Shown here: piece by piece, positions 41,821 to 50,801 of the stretch
Position numbering within the stretch: position 1 is the first letter of the stretch
Layout: every line of letters starts with the position of its first letter
Origin: AP-16 sp046727735
GTDB taxonomy: Bacteria; Pseudomonadota; Alphaproteobacteria; Rhizobiales; Xanthobacteraceae
NCBI GenBank assembly: GCA_046727735.1
Contig: JBKPDF010000007.1
Coordinates: forward strand, 1 to 64,000
Direction of reading: 5' to 3'
Length of the DNA: 64,000 bases
Made by a program: the position numbers and the translations under genes
The notes under the pieces: generated by a model
Seen by the model: the letters and a program-made list of their open reading frames with translations, nothing else
What the model was told of the DNA's origin: nothing
Database searches by the model: none

Positions 41821-42738
41821 ATGCTCAGCTTCGCGCTGAAGCGGCTCGGCCTAGCGGTCCTGGTCGCGGTCGCGGTTTCCGCGCTCGCGTTCCTGCTGCT
41901 GCGGGCTTCCGGCGACGTCGCGACCGCGCTCGCCGGCGAGGGCGCCCGTGCCGCGGACATCGAGACGATCCGCCAGGCCTACGGCCTCGATCGCCCGCTC
42001 GTCGCGCAATATGCCGACTGGATCGGCAAGATGGCGCACGGCGATTTCGGCCAGTCGCTCTACTTCAAGACCGACGTGCTCGCGCTCATCCGCGACAAGC
42101 TCCCCACCACCGCTTTGCTCGCGCTGTTCTCGCTGCTGTTCGCGTTGGCGATCTCGATACCGCTCGGCATTCTTGCCGCGCTGCACCCCAACAGCTGGAT
42201 CGACCGCGCCTGCCTGGCGCTCGCGGTGGTCGGCCAGGCGCTGCCGAATTTCTTCTTCGCGCTGATCCTGATCCTGTTGTTCGCCGTGATGTTCCCGGTG
42301 TTTCCCGTTTCGGGCAGCGAGTCCTGGGCGAATTTCGTCCTGCCCTCGATCGCGCTCGGCTATTACGTCGCGCCGCCGTTCATGCGTCTGGCGCGGGCCG
42401 GCATGATCGAGGTGCTCGCTTCCGATTACATCCGAACCGCCCGCGCCAAGGGGCTGTCGGGCGCCAGCATCGTGCTCAAGCACGCGCTGGTGAACGCGCT
42501 GGTGCCGATCGTGGCGCTCGCCGCGGTGCAACTCGGGTTTCTGCTCGGCGGCTCGGTCGTGATCGAGACGGTGTTCGCGCTCGATGGGCTCGGCTATCTG
42601 GCCTATCGGTCGATCAGTCACCTGGATCTGCCGGTCACGCAGGCGATCGTGACCTTGCTGTCGTTCATCTATGTCGGCCTGACGCTCGGCGCCGATCTCG
42701 TCAATGCCTGGCTCGATCCGCGCATCAGGGTGGGATGA
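41821..42738 (+). CDS. Peptide ABC transporter permease (DppB-like)
   Basis: The 305-residue protein has six membrane helices. It has the DppB N-terminus (ALKRLGLAVLVAVAVSALAF, LRASGD) and the EAA-type coupling motif SDYIRTARAKGLSGASIVLK, followed by HALVNALVPIVALAAVQLGF. With DppC it forms the transmembrane pore. Start ATG 41821 was chosen; the frame opens at 41737 inside the repeat. Its stop is immediately followed by the dppC ATG, showing co-translation. Confidence 0.9.
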   Translation: MLSFALKRLGLAVLVAVAVSALAFLLLRASGDVATALAGEGARAADIETIRQAYGLDRPLVAQYADWIGKMAHGDFGQSLYFKTDVLALIRDKLPTTALLALFSLLFALAISIPLGILAALHPNSWIDRACLALAVVGQALPNFFFALILILLFAVMFPVFPVSGSESWANFVLPSIALGYYVAPPFMRLARAGMIEVLASDYIRTARAKGLSGASIVLKHALVNALVPIVALAAVQLGFLLGGSVVIETVFALDGLGYLAYRSISHLDLPVTQAIVTLLSFIYVGLTLGADLVNAWLDPRIRVG

Positions 42739-43641
42739 ATGACGGAAGTCGCCGCGCTGCCGCTGGTCGAACTCGTCGGACCGTCGCCGCGCACGCTGCT
42801 GCGCCGGCGCTTGTGGGGGCACAAGGGCCTCCGGATCGGCGCGGCACTCCTGGCGCTGATCGTGGTCGTTGCGCTGCTCGCGCCGGTGCTGGCACCGCAC
42901 GATCCCTATGCGCAGGATCTCGGGCGGCGGCTCATTCCCCCGATCTGGTATCAGAAGGGGACCTGGGCCCACCTGCTCGGCACCGACAATCTCGGTCGCG
43001 ATTATCTCTCGCGCGTCATCTACGGCGCCCGCATTTCGCTCCTGATCGGCGCCTGCGTGATGGTGATCTCCGGAATGATCGGAACGACGCTCGGGCTTGC
43101 GGCCGGCTATTTCGGCGGCCGCGTCGATGCCCTGGTGATGTTCGCGACCACGGTGCGGCTCGCCATGCCGCTGATTCTCGTCGCGCTCGCGGTCGTGGCG
43201 ACGGTCGGCGGCTCGCTGTGGGTCGTGGTTCTGGTGCTGGGCCTGCTCAAATGGGACCGCTTCGCGGTCGTGATGCGAGCTGCGACCCAGCAGGTCCGCG
43301 GCCTCGAATATGTGGCGGCGGCGGAATGCGTCGGCGCCTCCACGCTGCGCATCGTCGTCGGCGAGATTCTCCCTAACGTGCTGCCGCATCTGATCGTGGT
43401 CGCGACGGTGGAGGCCGCGAGCGCGATCCTGCTCGAGGCGGCGCTGTCGTTCCTCGGGCTTGGCGTGCAGCCGCCGCTGCCCTCCTGGGGGCTCATGATC
43501 GCCGAAGCCAAGGTCTACATGTTCTTCTCGTTCTGGCTGATCGCGATTCCCGGCACCGCGCTCGCGATCCTGGTGCTCGCCATCAACATGCTGGGCGACG
43601 GCATCCGCGACGTCACCGCGCCCGCGGGCGGAAAGGCCTGA
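42739..43641 (+). CDS. Peptide ABC transporter permease (DppC-like)
   Basis: The 300-residue protein has an N-terminal helix (GAALLALIVVVALLAPVLAPH), then HLLGTDNLGRDYLSRVIYGA, a hallmark of DppC/OppC. Further helices carry the coupling motif LEYVAAAECVGASTLRIVVG. It pairs with DppB. The first codon follows the upstream stop directly, and the next gene begins 1 nt after its own stop, so the permease and ATPase genes are tightly linked. Confidence 0.92.
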   Translation: MTEVAALPLVELVGPSPRTLLRRRLWGHKGLRIGAALLALIVVVALLAPVLAPHDPYAQDLGRRLIPPIWYQKGTWAHLLGTDNLGRDYLSRVIYGARISLLIGACVMVISGMIGTTLGLAAGYFGGRVDALVMFATTVRLAMPLILVALAVVATVGGSLWVVVLVLGLLKWDRFAVVMRAATQQVRGLEYVAAAECVGASTLRIVVGEILPNVLPHLIVVATVEAASAILLEAALSFLGLGVQPPLPSWGLMIAEAKVYMFFSFWLIAIPGTALAILVLAINMLGDGIRDVTAPAGGKA

Positions 43642-43642
43642 C

Positions 43643-44617
43643 ATGGCGCTGCTCGAGGTCGACGGGCTCTCGGTCGACATCGAAACGCCGCGCGGGGCGC
43701 TGCATGCGGTGCGCGACGTGTCGTTCCGCATCGAGCGCGGCGAAACGCTGTGTCTCGTCGGCGAATCCGGCTGCGGCAAATCCATGACCGCGTTCGCGCT
43801 GATGGGCTTGCTGCCGACGACCGCGCGCCGCAGCGTGCGCGGCTTCCGGTTCGAGGCGGAGGATCTCACAACGGCGGCGCCGGCGCGGCTCTCCGCGCTG
43901 CGCGGCGACCGAATGGCCATGGTGTTCCAGGAGCCGATGACCGCGCTCAATCCCGCCTACACCATCGGCGATCAGCTCGCGGAAGTGCATCGGCGCCACA
44001 AGCGCTCGAGCCGGCAGGCGGCGCGCGAGCGCGCGGTCGAGCTGATGGAAAAGGTCGGCATCACCGCCGCCGGCAAGCGGCTCGGCCAATTCCCGCATCA
44101 GCTCTCGGGCGGCCTGCGCCAGCGCGTGATGATTTCCATGGCGCTGATGTGCGGGCCGGCACTGCTCATCGCCGACGAGCCGACCACCGCGCTCGACGTG
44201 ACGATCCAGGCGCAAATTCTCCGGCTGCTCGTCGATCTGCAACGCGATCTCGGCATCGCCATGCTGCTGATCACGCATGATCTGGGCGTCGTAGCCCGCA
44301 CCGCGCACCGCGTGGCCGTGATGTATGCGGGCGAGATCGTGGAATCCGGAACCGCCGCTTCGGTGTTCCGGATGCCGCGGCACCCCTACACGCGCGGCCT
44401 GATGGCTTCGATTCCGGTGCCCGGCAAGACGCCGCCAGGCGCGCGCCTCGGTGCCATCCCGGGCGTGGTGCCTTCGCTGATCGGCGAGGTACGCGGCTGC
44501 GCGTTCCGCGAGCGTTGCGCGCATGCGACCGCGATCTGCGCCGCGCCGGTCGCGGTACGTTCCGAGGCCGGGCACGATTGGCGTTGCGTGCTCGAGGCGC
44601 ATCCGGTTGCGGCATGA
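43643..44617 (+). CDS. Peptide ABC transporter ATP-binding protein (DppD-like)
   Basis: The 324-residue ATPase has Walker A GESGCGKS (about residue 40), signature LSGGLRQR and Walker B LLIADEPT. It ends with the oligopeptide transporter C-terminal domain (GCAFRERCAHA) typical of DppD/OppD. It hydrolyses ATP to drive import of the bound peptide. The stop overlaps the start of the second ATPase gene (ATGA). Confidence 0.93.
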   Translation: MALLEVDGLSVDIETPRGALHAVRDVSFRIERGETLCLVGESGCGKSMTAFALMGLLPTTARRSVRGFRFEAEDLTTAAPARLSALRGDRMAMVFQEPMTALNPAYTIGDQLAEVHRRHKRSSRQAARERAVELMEKVGITAAGKRLGQFPHQLSGGLRQRVMISMALMCGPALLIADEPTTALDVTIQAQILRLLVDLQRDLGIAMLLITHDLGVVARTAHRVAVMYAGEIVESGTAASVFRMPRHPYTRGLMASIPVPGKTPPGARLGAIPGVVPSLIGEVRGCAFRERCAHATAICAAPVAVRSEAGHDWRCVLEAHPVAA

Positions 44618-45579
44618 AAGGCTTGATCGAAGCTTGCGGCGTCTCGCGCGAGTTCCGTCTCGGCCGGCGGCTGTTCACGGCCAAGCCGGTGATCCGCGCC
44701 GTCGTCGACGTCGATCTCACGGTGTCGACAGGAGAGGTCCTCGGCATCGTGGGAGAATCTGGTTCCGGCAAATCGACCTTCGGCCGGATGCTGCTCGGCC
44801 TGCTGGTACCGGACCGCGGCACGATCCGGGTGGACGGTCGCGACGTGAGAGAAATCGAGCGACGCGACTTGGCCCGGCTGATCCAGCCCGTGTTCCAGGA
44901 TCCGTATTCCTCGCTCAATCCACGCAAGCGCGTGGCCGGGATCGTGGCCCTGCCGCTCGCGGTGCTCGGCGTCGGTACCGCCGCGGAGCGGCGCGCGCGG
45001 GCGATCGCCATGCTGGAGCGCGTCGGCCTGCCGCCCCGCTACGCCGACGTCTATCCCGGCGAGCTTTCGGGCGGGCAGCGCCAGCGCGTCGCCATTGCGC
45101 GCGCGCTGATCGTCGAGCCCAAGATCGTGCTGCTCGACGAACCGACTTCGGCGCTCGACGTTTCGGTGCAGTCGCAAATCCTCAACCTGCTACTCGATCT
45201 GCGCAACGATCTCGGCCTGACTTACGTCTTCATCAGCCACAATCTCGCGGTGATCGAGCATGTCGCGACGCGCGTCGCGGTCATGTATCTCGGCCGCATC
45301 GTCGAGGCCGCGGACCGCGAAGCGATTTTCGCCAACCCGCGCCATCCCTACACGCGGGCGCTGCTCAACTCCGTGCTCACGCCTGAGCCCGGTCTCGGCG
45401 TACCCGACACGGGCCTCGGCCTCGCGTTCCCGAACCCGCTCGAGCCGCCGTCCGGCTGTGCGTTTCATCCGCGCTGTCCCGATGCCGGTGCGCGCTGCCG
45501 GATCGAGACGCCGCGCGCGCTTCGCAACGGCGGGCTCGTCGCCTGCCATCTCCACGACAGAGGAACCGCGCTCGCATGA
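44614..45579 (+). CDS. Peptide ABC transporter ATP-binding protein (DppF-like)
   Basis: The 321-residue ATPase has Walker A GESGSGKS (about residues 46-53), signature LSGGQRQR, Walker B IVLLDEPT and a C-terminal Cys-containing tail GCAFHPRCPDAGARC. It forms the second half of the ATPase dimer with the preceding gene. ATG 44614 overlaps that gene; the longer frame upstream is antisense-like. Its stop overlaps the M20 peptidase start. Confidence 0.93.
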   Translation: MKGLIEACGVSREFRLGRRLFTAKPVIRAVVDVDLTVSTGEVLGIVGESGSGKSTFGRMLLGLLVPDRGTIRVDGRDVREIERRDLARLIQPVFQDPYSSLNPRKRVAGIVALPLAVLGVGTAAERRARAIAMLERVGLPPRYADVYPGELSGGQRQRVAIARALIVEPKIVLLDEPTSALDVSVQSQILNLLLDLRNDLGLTYVFISHNLAVIEHVATRVAVMYLGRIVEAADREAIFANPRHPYTRALLNSVLTPEPGLGVPDTGLGLAFPNPLEPPSGCAFHPRCPDAGARCRIETPRALRNGGLVACHLHDRGTALA

Positions 45580-46973
45580 GCAGACAAGCCGCGATCAAGC
45601 ACGCCGAAACCTATTTCGATTCCGGCGCCTTCAAGACCGACCTCGCGCGCCGCGTCGCGATCCCGACCGAGAGCCAGAACCCGGACCGCGCCGGCGAGCT
45701 CAAGCGCTATATCGAAGCCGAGATGGTGCCGGCGCTCGAAGCGCTGGGCTTCCGTTGCCGCCTGCTCACGCACGAAAAGGCCCGGGGCCCCTTCCTCGCC
45801 GCGGAGCGCATCGAGGCGGCGCAGCTGCCGACCGTGGTGTGCTACGGCCACGGCGACGTGATCCGCGGCCTCGAAGCCGGCTGGGCAAAGGGGCTCGCAC
45901 CGTTCACGCTCATCGAGCAAGACGGCCGCTATTACGGCCGCGGGGTTGCCGACAACAAGGGCCAGCATACGATCGGCATCGCCGCGATGGGCGCGGTGCT
46001 CGCCGTGCGCGGCTGCCTCGGTTTCAACGCCAAATGGCTGATCGAGATGGGCGAGGAAACGGGCTCGGCTGGACTGCGCGAGGTCTGCGCCGAGCACCGC
46101 GCGCTGTTTGCGGCCGACGCGCTGATCGGCTCCGACGGTCCGCGCATATCGATCGACCAGCCGACGATCTATCTCGGCAATCGCGGCGCATATCCGATCG
46201 ACCTGTGGATCGAGGCGCGCGAGGGCGGGCACCATTCCGGCAATTGGGGCGGGTTGCTCTCGAATCCGGCGATCGAGCTCGCGCATGCGATCGCCGCGAT
46301 CGTCGGCCCGAGAGGGCAGATCAGAATTCCGCAATGGGTGCCGGACGGCATTCCGGATTCCGTCAAGCGCGCGCTCGCGGAGTGCGAAATCCATTCCGGA
46401 CAGGGCAGTCCCGAAATCGATGCGGGCTGGGGCGAGCCCGGCCTGAAATCGGCCGAGAAGCTCTATGCCTGGTCCAGCTTCGAGATTCTGGCGATGAGCG
46501 CCGGCAATCCCGAGGCGCCGGTGAACGCGGTGCCGCCGCGCGCCTGGGCACGCGGGCAATTGCGCTTCGTGGTCGGCGTCGATCCGGACGAAATCATGCC
46601 GGCGCTGCGCCGCCATCTCGACCGCCACGGTTTTTCCAAGGTCGAGATCGCCAAAGCGCGCGACGAGATTTTTCGTGCGACCCGCCTCGACCCGGACAAT
46701 CCTTGGGCGCAATGGGCAGCGGCCTCGATCGCGCGCACCGCCGGAAGAAAGCCCGCGATCCTGCCGAGCACGGGCGGCGCCTTGCCGAACGACGTGTTCG
46801 CCGAGCTGCTCGCCATGCCGACCGTGTGGGTACCGCATTCCTATCCGGGCTGCTCCCAGCACGCGCCGAACGAGCATTTGCCGCTGACGCTCGCCCGCGA
46901 AGGTTTGCGGCTGATGGCCGGACTCTATTGGGATCTCGGCGAGCCGGGCGTGCCGAGGAAAGCAGGCGCATGA
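45576..46973 (+). CDS. M20-family metallopeptidase
   Basis: The 465-residue protein has the M20 zinc motifs: CYGHGDVI, YYGRGVADNKGQH, EMGEETGSAGL and GHHSGN, followed by a dimerisation domain and a C-terminal His in HSYPGCSQHAPNE. It is a cytosolic dipeptidase or aminoacylase. It is the fifth gene of the transporter operon and overlaps dppF by 4 nt, so it probably cleaves the imported peptide or N-acyl amino acid. Confidence 0.92.
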   Translation: MSRQAAIKHAETYFDSGAFKTDLARRVAIPTESQNPDRAGELKRYIEAEMVPALEALGFRCRLLTHEKARGPFLAAERIEAAQLPTVVCYGHGDVIRGLEAGWAKGLAPFTLIEQDGRYYGRGVADNKGQHTIGIAAMGAVLAVRGCLGFNAKWLIEMGEETGSAGLREVCAEHRALFAADALIGSDGPRISIDQPTIYLGNRGAYPIDLWIEAREGGHHSGNWGGLLSNPAIELAHAIAAIVGPRGQIRIPQWVPDGIPDSVKRALAECEIHSGQGSPEIDAGWGEPGLKSAEKLYAWSSFEILAMSAGNPEAPVNAVPPRAWARGQLRFVVGVDPDEIMPALRRHLDRHGFSKVEIAKARDEIFRATRLDPDNPWAQWAAASIARTAGRKPAILPSTGGALPNDVFAELLAMPTVWVPHSYPGCSQHAPNEHLPLTLAREGLRLMAGLYWDLGEPGVPRKAGA

Positions 46974-47128
46974 GCGCGCCGCACTTTCGCGTGTCGTCCC
47001 GGGGCTCGAGCGAAGCGAGAGAGCCCAGGACCCATGGCCACCGGCCGTGCAATACTTTGCAATTCCGTGGCCCATGGGTTCCGGGTTCGCGGGCTCACCC
47101 CCGCGTCCCGCAATGAAGGGGGAGTCGC
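46974..47128. repeat. Palindromic intergenic repeat, second copy
   Basis: The spacer after the M20 gene contains GGGCTC/GAGCCC arms near 46999-47022, palindromic CCATGGCCAC...GTGGCCCATGG, and the 19-mer CATGGGTTCCGGGTTCGCG (47073-47091) shared exactly with 41742-41760. The element flanks the peptide-transport operon on its right side. It may also carry the promoter of the SDR gene at 47129. Confidence 0.65.
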
Positions 47129-48004
47129 ATGTTCATCGACGGTCTGTTTCGCGGCAAGCGAATCCTGGTGACCGGCGGCGGCACCGGGCTCGGCAGGGGC
47201 ATGGTCGAAAAATTTCTCGCGCTCGGCGCCGAACTGATCATCTGCGGACGGCGCAAATCGGTGTGCGAGGAGACCGCGGCCGAGCTGATGCGAAAGCACG
47301 GCGGCAAGGTCGAGGGCTACGGCATCGACATCCGCGACGCAGCCGCGGTCGACACGATGGTCGACGATATCTTCTCGCGCGGCCCGCTCACCGATCTCGT
47401 CAACAACGCCGCCGGGAACTTCATCTCGCGCACCGAGGATCTCTCTCCCCGCGGCTTCGACGCGATCGCCAACATCGTGATGCACGGCACGTTCTACGTG
47501 ACGCACGCGGTCGGCCGGCGCTGGATCGCGGCCAAGCAGCCAGGCAACGTGCTTTCGATCGTCGTCACCTGGATCCACAACGGCAGCCCGTTCGTGGTGC
47601 CCTCGGCGATGAGCAAGGCCGCGATCCATGCCATGACCATGTCGCTCGCCGCCGAATGGGGCCGCTACGGCATCCGCCTCAACGCCATCGCGCCCGGCAC
47701 GATCCCCACGGAAGGCGCGGGCAAACGCCTCCGGCCGATCGAAGCGCCGGAGAGCCGTACCGAGCGCCCCAACCCGATGGGCCGCAATGGCCGCATCGAG
47801 GAGCTGCAGAATCTCGCAGCCTTCGTGCTCTCCGGCGGCTGCGACTGGCTCACCGGCCAGACCATCGCCTTGGACGGGGCGAATGCACTCGCGACCGGAG
47901 GCAATTTCTACGACCTGCGGCAATGGGGCGACGCGGAATGGAAAGCCGCCCGCGAGGCGATCCAACGCGTCAACGAAAAAGACAAGGCGGCGCGCAGCGC
48001 GTGA
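47129..48004 (+). CDS. SDR oxidoreductase, 2,4-dienoyl-CoA reductase-like
   Basis: The 291-residue protein has cofactor motif TGGGTGLGRG and the sequence SPFVVPSAMSKAAIHAMTMS, LAAEWGRYGIRLNAIAPG. The AMSK stretch replaces YxxxK and matches the 2,4-dienoyl-CoA reductase family, in which another Tyr, seven residues before FVVP, is catalytic. That position is Trp here (VTWIHNGSPF), a variant that may mark a different reaction. It follows a repeat and may begin a second transcription unit with the cupin and DinB genes. Confidence 0.8.
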   Translation: MFIDGLFRGKRILVTGGGTGLGRGMVEKFLALGAELIICGRRKSVCEETAAELMRKHGGKVEGYGIDIRDAAAVDTMVDDIFSRGPLTDLVNNAAGNFISRTEDLSPRGFDAIANIVMHGTFYVTHAVGRRWIAAKQPGNVLSIVVTWIHNGSPFVVPSAMSKAAIHAMTMSLAAEWGRYGIRLNAIAPGTIPTEGAGKRLRPIEAPESRTERPNPMGRNGRIEELQNLAAFVLSGGCDWLTGQTIALDGANALATGGNFYDLRQWGDAEWKAAREAIQRVNEKDKAARSA

Positions 48005-48039
48005 GGCTGCCGGGCCGCGCGCGCCACCGGAGAAATCGC

Positions 48040-48555
48040 ATGTTTCCGGCGTTCCGACGCATCACCAACAAACGCATGGCGGACGGAAGATCGGCACTCG
48101 CCGAGGACATCGCGGTCGAGATCAACGACATCGGGCTTGCGGATTTTTGGACCACGACCACGATGCCGGCGCGCTGCGACCAGTTCGTCGCGTTCGGCGC
48201 GCAGCCGGCGCGGCTCGAGCCGCCGGCCTCCGGAACGATCTTGTACTTCGTCATTCCGCCACAGGGCGACATCTCGACGGAACAATACAAACAAGCGGTG
48301 AAGGCCATGTTCGCGGCCATGCAGGGCTCGCACTGCCAGGTCGATACCCGGCGCCACCCGGCCATGCACACGACACGGACCATCGACTGTGTCGTGCTGC
48401 TGCGCGGAGCCGTGTCGCTCTTGCTCGACGAGGGCGATGAAATTCCGGTGCGGCCGCTCGACGTGGTGATCCAGCGCGGCACCAATCATTATTGGGTCAA
48501 CCGCGGCAGCGAGCCGGCGCTGCTGATGGGCGTGCTCGTCGACGCCGTTTTTTGA
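48040..48555 (+). CDS. Cupin-domain protein
   Basis: The 171-residue protein contains one cupin of the type seen in rhizobial catabolic clusters: AVSLLLDEGDEIPVRPLDVV, QRGTNHYWVNRGSEPALLMG. The His near NHYW fits the second cupin motif. First-motif histidines are incomplete (TTRTIDCVVLLRG), so metal binding is doubtful. The ATG lies 35 nt after the SDR stop; the DinB gene follows at 12 nt. Role unknown, perhaps a ligand sensor or isomerase. Confidence 0.78.
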   Translation: MFPAFRRITNKRMADGRSALAEDIAVEINDIGLADFWTTTTMPARCDQFVAFGAQPARLEPPASGTILYFVIPPQGDISTEQYKQAVKAMFAAMQGSHCQVDTRRHPAMHTTRTIDCVVLLRGAVSLLLDEGDEIPVRPLDVVIQRGTNHYWVNRGSEPALLMGVLVDAVF

Positions 48556-48567
48556 GCGGGGGGAAAC

Positions 48568-49074
48568 ATGATCGATCGGCAATTCGTGGAACGGATGTCC
48601 CAATACAATCGCTGGCAAAATCAGAACCTCTACGGCTGCGCCGACCGGCTCTCCGATGAAGACCGCAAGCGCGAGCGCGGCGCTTTCTTCGGCTCGATCC
48701 ATGGCACGCTCAATCACCTCTTGTGGGGCGATCGCATCTGGATGCACCGCTTCGCCGGCACGCCAAAGCCGGCGGGCGGCATCAAGGAGTCGACCGGGCA
48801 TCATCCGGACTGGCAGGAGCTCAAACGCGAGCGCGAAGCATTCGACGAAATCATTGTGCGATGGGCGAAAGCGCTCGATCCGCGCTGGCTCGAGGGCGAG
48901 CTGACCTGGTTCTCGGGCGCGGCCCAGAAGGAGCTCACGCGCCCGGCATGGGTTCTCGTGACGCATTTCTTCAATCACCAGACCCATCATCGCGGCCAGG
49001 TGCATTGCATGCTCACCCAATGCGGGATTCGCCCGGGCGACACCGATCTGATGATTCTGCCGGCAAGCGCGTGA
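48568..49074 (+). CDS. DinB-family protein
   Basis: The 168-residue protein begins FVERMSQYNRWQNQNLYGCA and has the metal histidines of the DinB four-helix fold in LNHLLWGDRIW and HFFNHQTHHRGQ. This branch resembles the thiol-dependent enzymes and metal hydrolases of the DinB/YfiT superfamily. No specific reaction is known. It lies in series with the SDR and cupin genes, about 100 nt before the P1 peptidase gene. Confidence 0.88.
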   Translation: MIDRQFVERMSQYNRWQNQNLYGCADRLSDEDRKRERGAFFGSIHGTLNHLLWGDRIWMHRFAGTPKPAGGIKESTGHHPDWQELKREREAFDEIIVRWAKALDPRWLEGELTWFSGAAQKELTRPAWVLVTHFFNHQTHHRGQVHCMLTQCGIRPGDTDLMILPASA

Positions 49075-49171
49075 GCTCGTTCGCGGGGAAATTTGGGCCG
49101 GCGTGCGAGCGTGCGTGCATCCTCGCGGCGCCGGGCGGCGGCGCAAGTCTGCTCGCGGGCAGGAGAAACCG

Positions 49172-50176
49172 ATGAAGACCGGTGCACGCAATCTGATCAC
49201 GGACGTTGCAGGCCTGCAGGTCGGCAACGCCGAGGATGCTCGCCTGCGCTCCGGTATCACGGCGATCGTGTTCGAGAACGGAGCCGTCGCGGCCGTCGAC
49301 GTGCGCGGCGGCGGTCCCGGCACGCGCGAGACCGACCTGCTCGCGGCGGAAAACACCGTGCAGAGCGTCGATGCGGTGGTGCTGTCGGGCGGCTCGGCGT
49401 TCGGGCTCGATGCCGCGGGCGGCGTGCAAGCGCGACTGCGTCAGCAGGGCCGCGGTTTCGTCATCGGGCCGGCGCGGGTGCCGATCGTGCCCGGCGCGAC
49501 CATGTTCGATCTGCTCAACGGCGGCGACAAGGACTGGGGTCTGTTTGCGCCCTATCGCGAGCTCGGGGTCGCGGCGGTCGACGCCGCCGCGCGCGACTTC
49601 GCGATCGGCAGCGCCGGCGCCGGCTTCGGCGCGACGACGGCCGATCTGCGCGGAGGTCTCGGAAGCGCCTCGGCGGTCTCGCCGGACGGGTACACGGTCG
49701 GCGCGCTCGTCGTCGTGAACGCCGTCGGCCAAGTTACCGTCGGCGAAGGCCCGCATTTCTGGGCGGCGCCCTACGAGATCGGAACGGAGTTCGGCGGCCT
49801 CGGCTCGCCCGCCAAGCTCGCGCCCGACGCGCTCGCGTTCCGTACCAAGGGCCATCCGGCCGGCAACACCACGATCGCCCTCGTCGCAACCGATGCCGCG
49901 CTCACGAAGGCGCAGGCGCGTCGGCTCGCCGTCACCGCGCAGGACGGGCTTTCGCGCGCGATCCGTCCCGTGCATACGCCGCTCGACGGCGACACGGTTT
50001 TCGCGGCCGCGACCGGGGCGCGGCCGCTCGCCGATCCGGTCTGGGCGCTGGCATTTCTGGGCGCGCTCGCGGCCGACGTGCTGGCGCGGGCGGTCGCGCG
50101 CGGCGTCTACGCGGCAGCCTCGAGCGCCGGTCTTGACGGCATGCCGCCTGCCTGGCGCGACCGGTTCGGGGGTTGA
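49172..50176 (+). CDS. P1-family (DmpA-like) peptidase
   Basis: The 334-residue protein begins LITDVAGLQVGNAEDARLRS and has the S58/DmpA signature VVLSGGSAFGLDAAGG, then GAGFGATT and GNTTIALVATDAALTK. The last segment carries the nucleophile at which the precursor cleaves itself into two chains. These enzymes release N-terminal residues from peptides and amides, including beta-peptides. ATG 49172 follows CAGGAGAAACC. The gene fits the peptide-use theme of the region. Confidence 0.9.
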   Translation: MKTGARNLITDVAGLQVGNAEDARLRSGITAIVFENGAVAAVDVRGGGPGTRETDLLAAENTVQSVDAVVLSGGSAFGLDAAGGVQARLRQQGRGFVIGPARVPIVPGATMFDLLNGGDKDWGLFAPYRELGVAAVDAAARDFAIGSAGAGFGATTADLRGGLGSASAVSPDGYTVGALVVVNAVGQVTVGEGPHFWAAPYEIGTEFGGLGSPAKLAPDALAFRTKGHPAGNTTIALVATDAALTKAQARRLAVTAQDGLSRAIRPVHTPLDGDTVFAAATGARPLADPVWALAFLGALAADVLARAVARGVYAAASSAGLDGMPPAWRDRFGG

Positions 50177-50201
50177 GCGACCGGGCGCGCGGCGCGTGTT
50201 G

Positions 50202-50801
50202 CTAGCGAGCCGTCGTTTCCGCGAACAAGTCGAGTGAGCCGGCCTCGCCGAGAACGGCTGCGCGCTCTCCTGGCGGCATCAATCGGCTCACGCGGTCCTG
50301 GCCGAGCGAGAACAAGGGCGTGAACCGCGGCAGCTCTCGATCCTCCGCAAGGGCTAGCCAGCGATTGTCGAGCACAAGCCAGCGTCCGTCGAGCCGCACG
50401 GTGACCACCGCGTGGTTCTCGTGGACTCTCGCGTCACGGATGATGATGAGACGCAGATCCTGGTCGGGCACGCCCGTCTGCCGAAGCGCGACGTATTTCG
50501 CTACGGCATAGTCCTTGCAATCTCCGATCTCTGCCGCGAGCGCCGAAAGTGGACCGCGCCAGGCATCTTGCGCTCTGGATCGGGCAAAACGACTGCGTGG
50601 TCGAATGGCGAGATTGATAGATCGGTTCACCTCGCCGATGCGGGCGCGACCTTGCAGCGCGCGAGCCCGGTCGATGATCGTCAGCAAGAACGTGGCTGCA
50701 GCAGATCGGCAATCGAAGCGATCGGCTCGGCAGCGGTCCAAAAGCTGTTCATCCCGCTCGCAGCTGGAAACCAGCCTCGGGGTCAGGCTGCTGAACCGCA
50801 C
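50202..50801 (-). CDS. Transglutaminase-like cysteine protease (BTLCP), 5' end lost
   Basis: The readable domain has the BTLCP/LapG-like catalytic Cys in IGDCKDYAVAKYVALRQTG, His in VHENHAVVTVR and Asp in WLVLDNRW. The family normally opens with a signal peptide and a further stretch. Here the first dozen codons after the GTG are only the reverse complement of a LysR gene. The gene is therefore truncated near 50755. It may be nonfunctional or cytoplasmic. Confidence 0.7.
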   Translation of the reverse strand: MRFSSLTPRLVSSCERDEQLLDRCRADRFDCRSAAATFLLTIIDRARALQGRARIGEVNRSINLAIRPRSRFARSRAQDAWRGPLSALAAEIGDCKDYAVAKYVALRQTGVPDQDLRLIIIRDARVHENHAVVTVRLDGRWLVLDNRWLALAEDRELPRFTPLFSLGQDRVSRLMPPGERAAVLGEAGSLDLFAETTAR

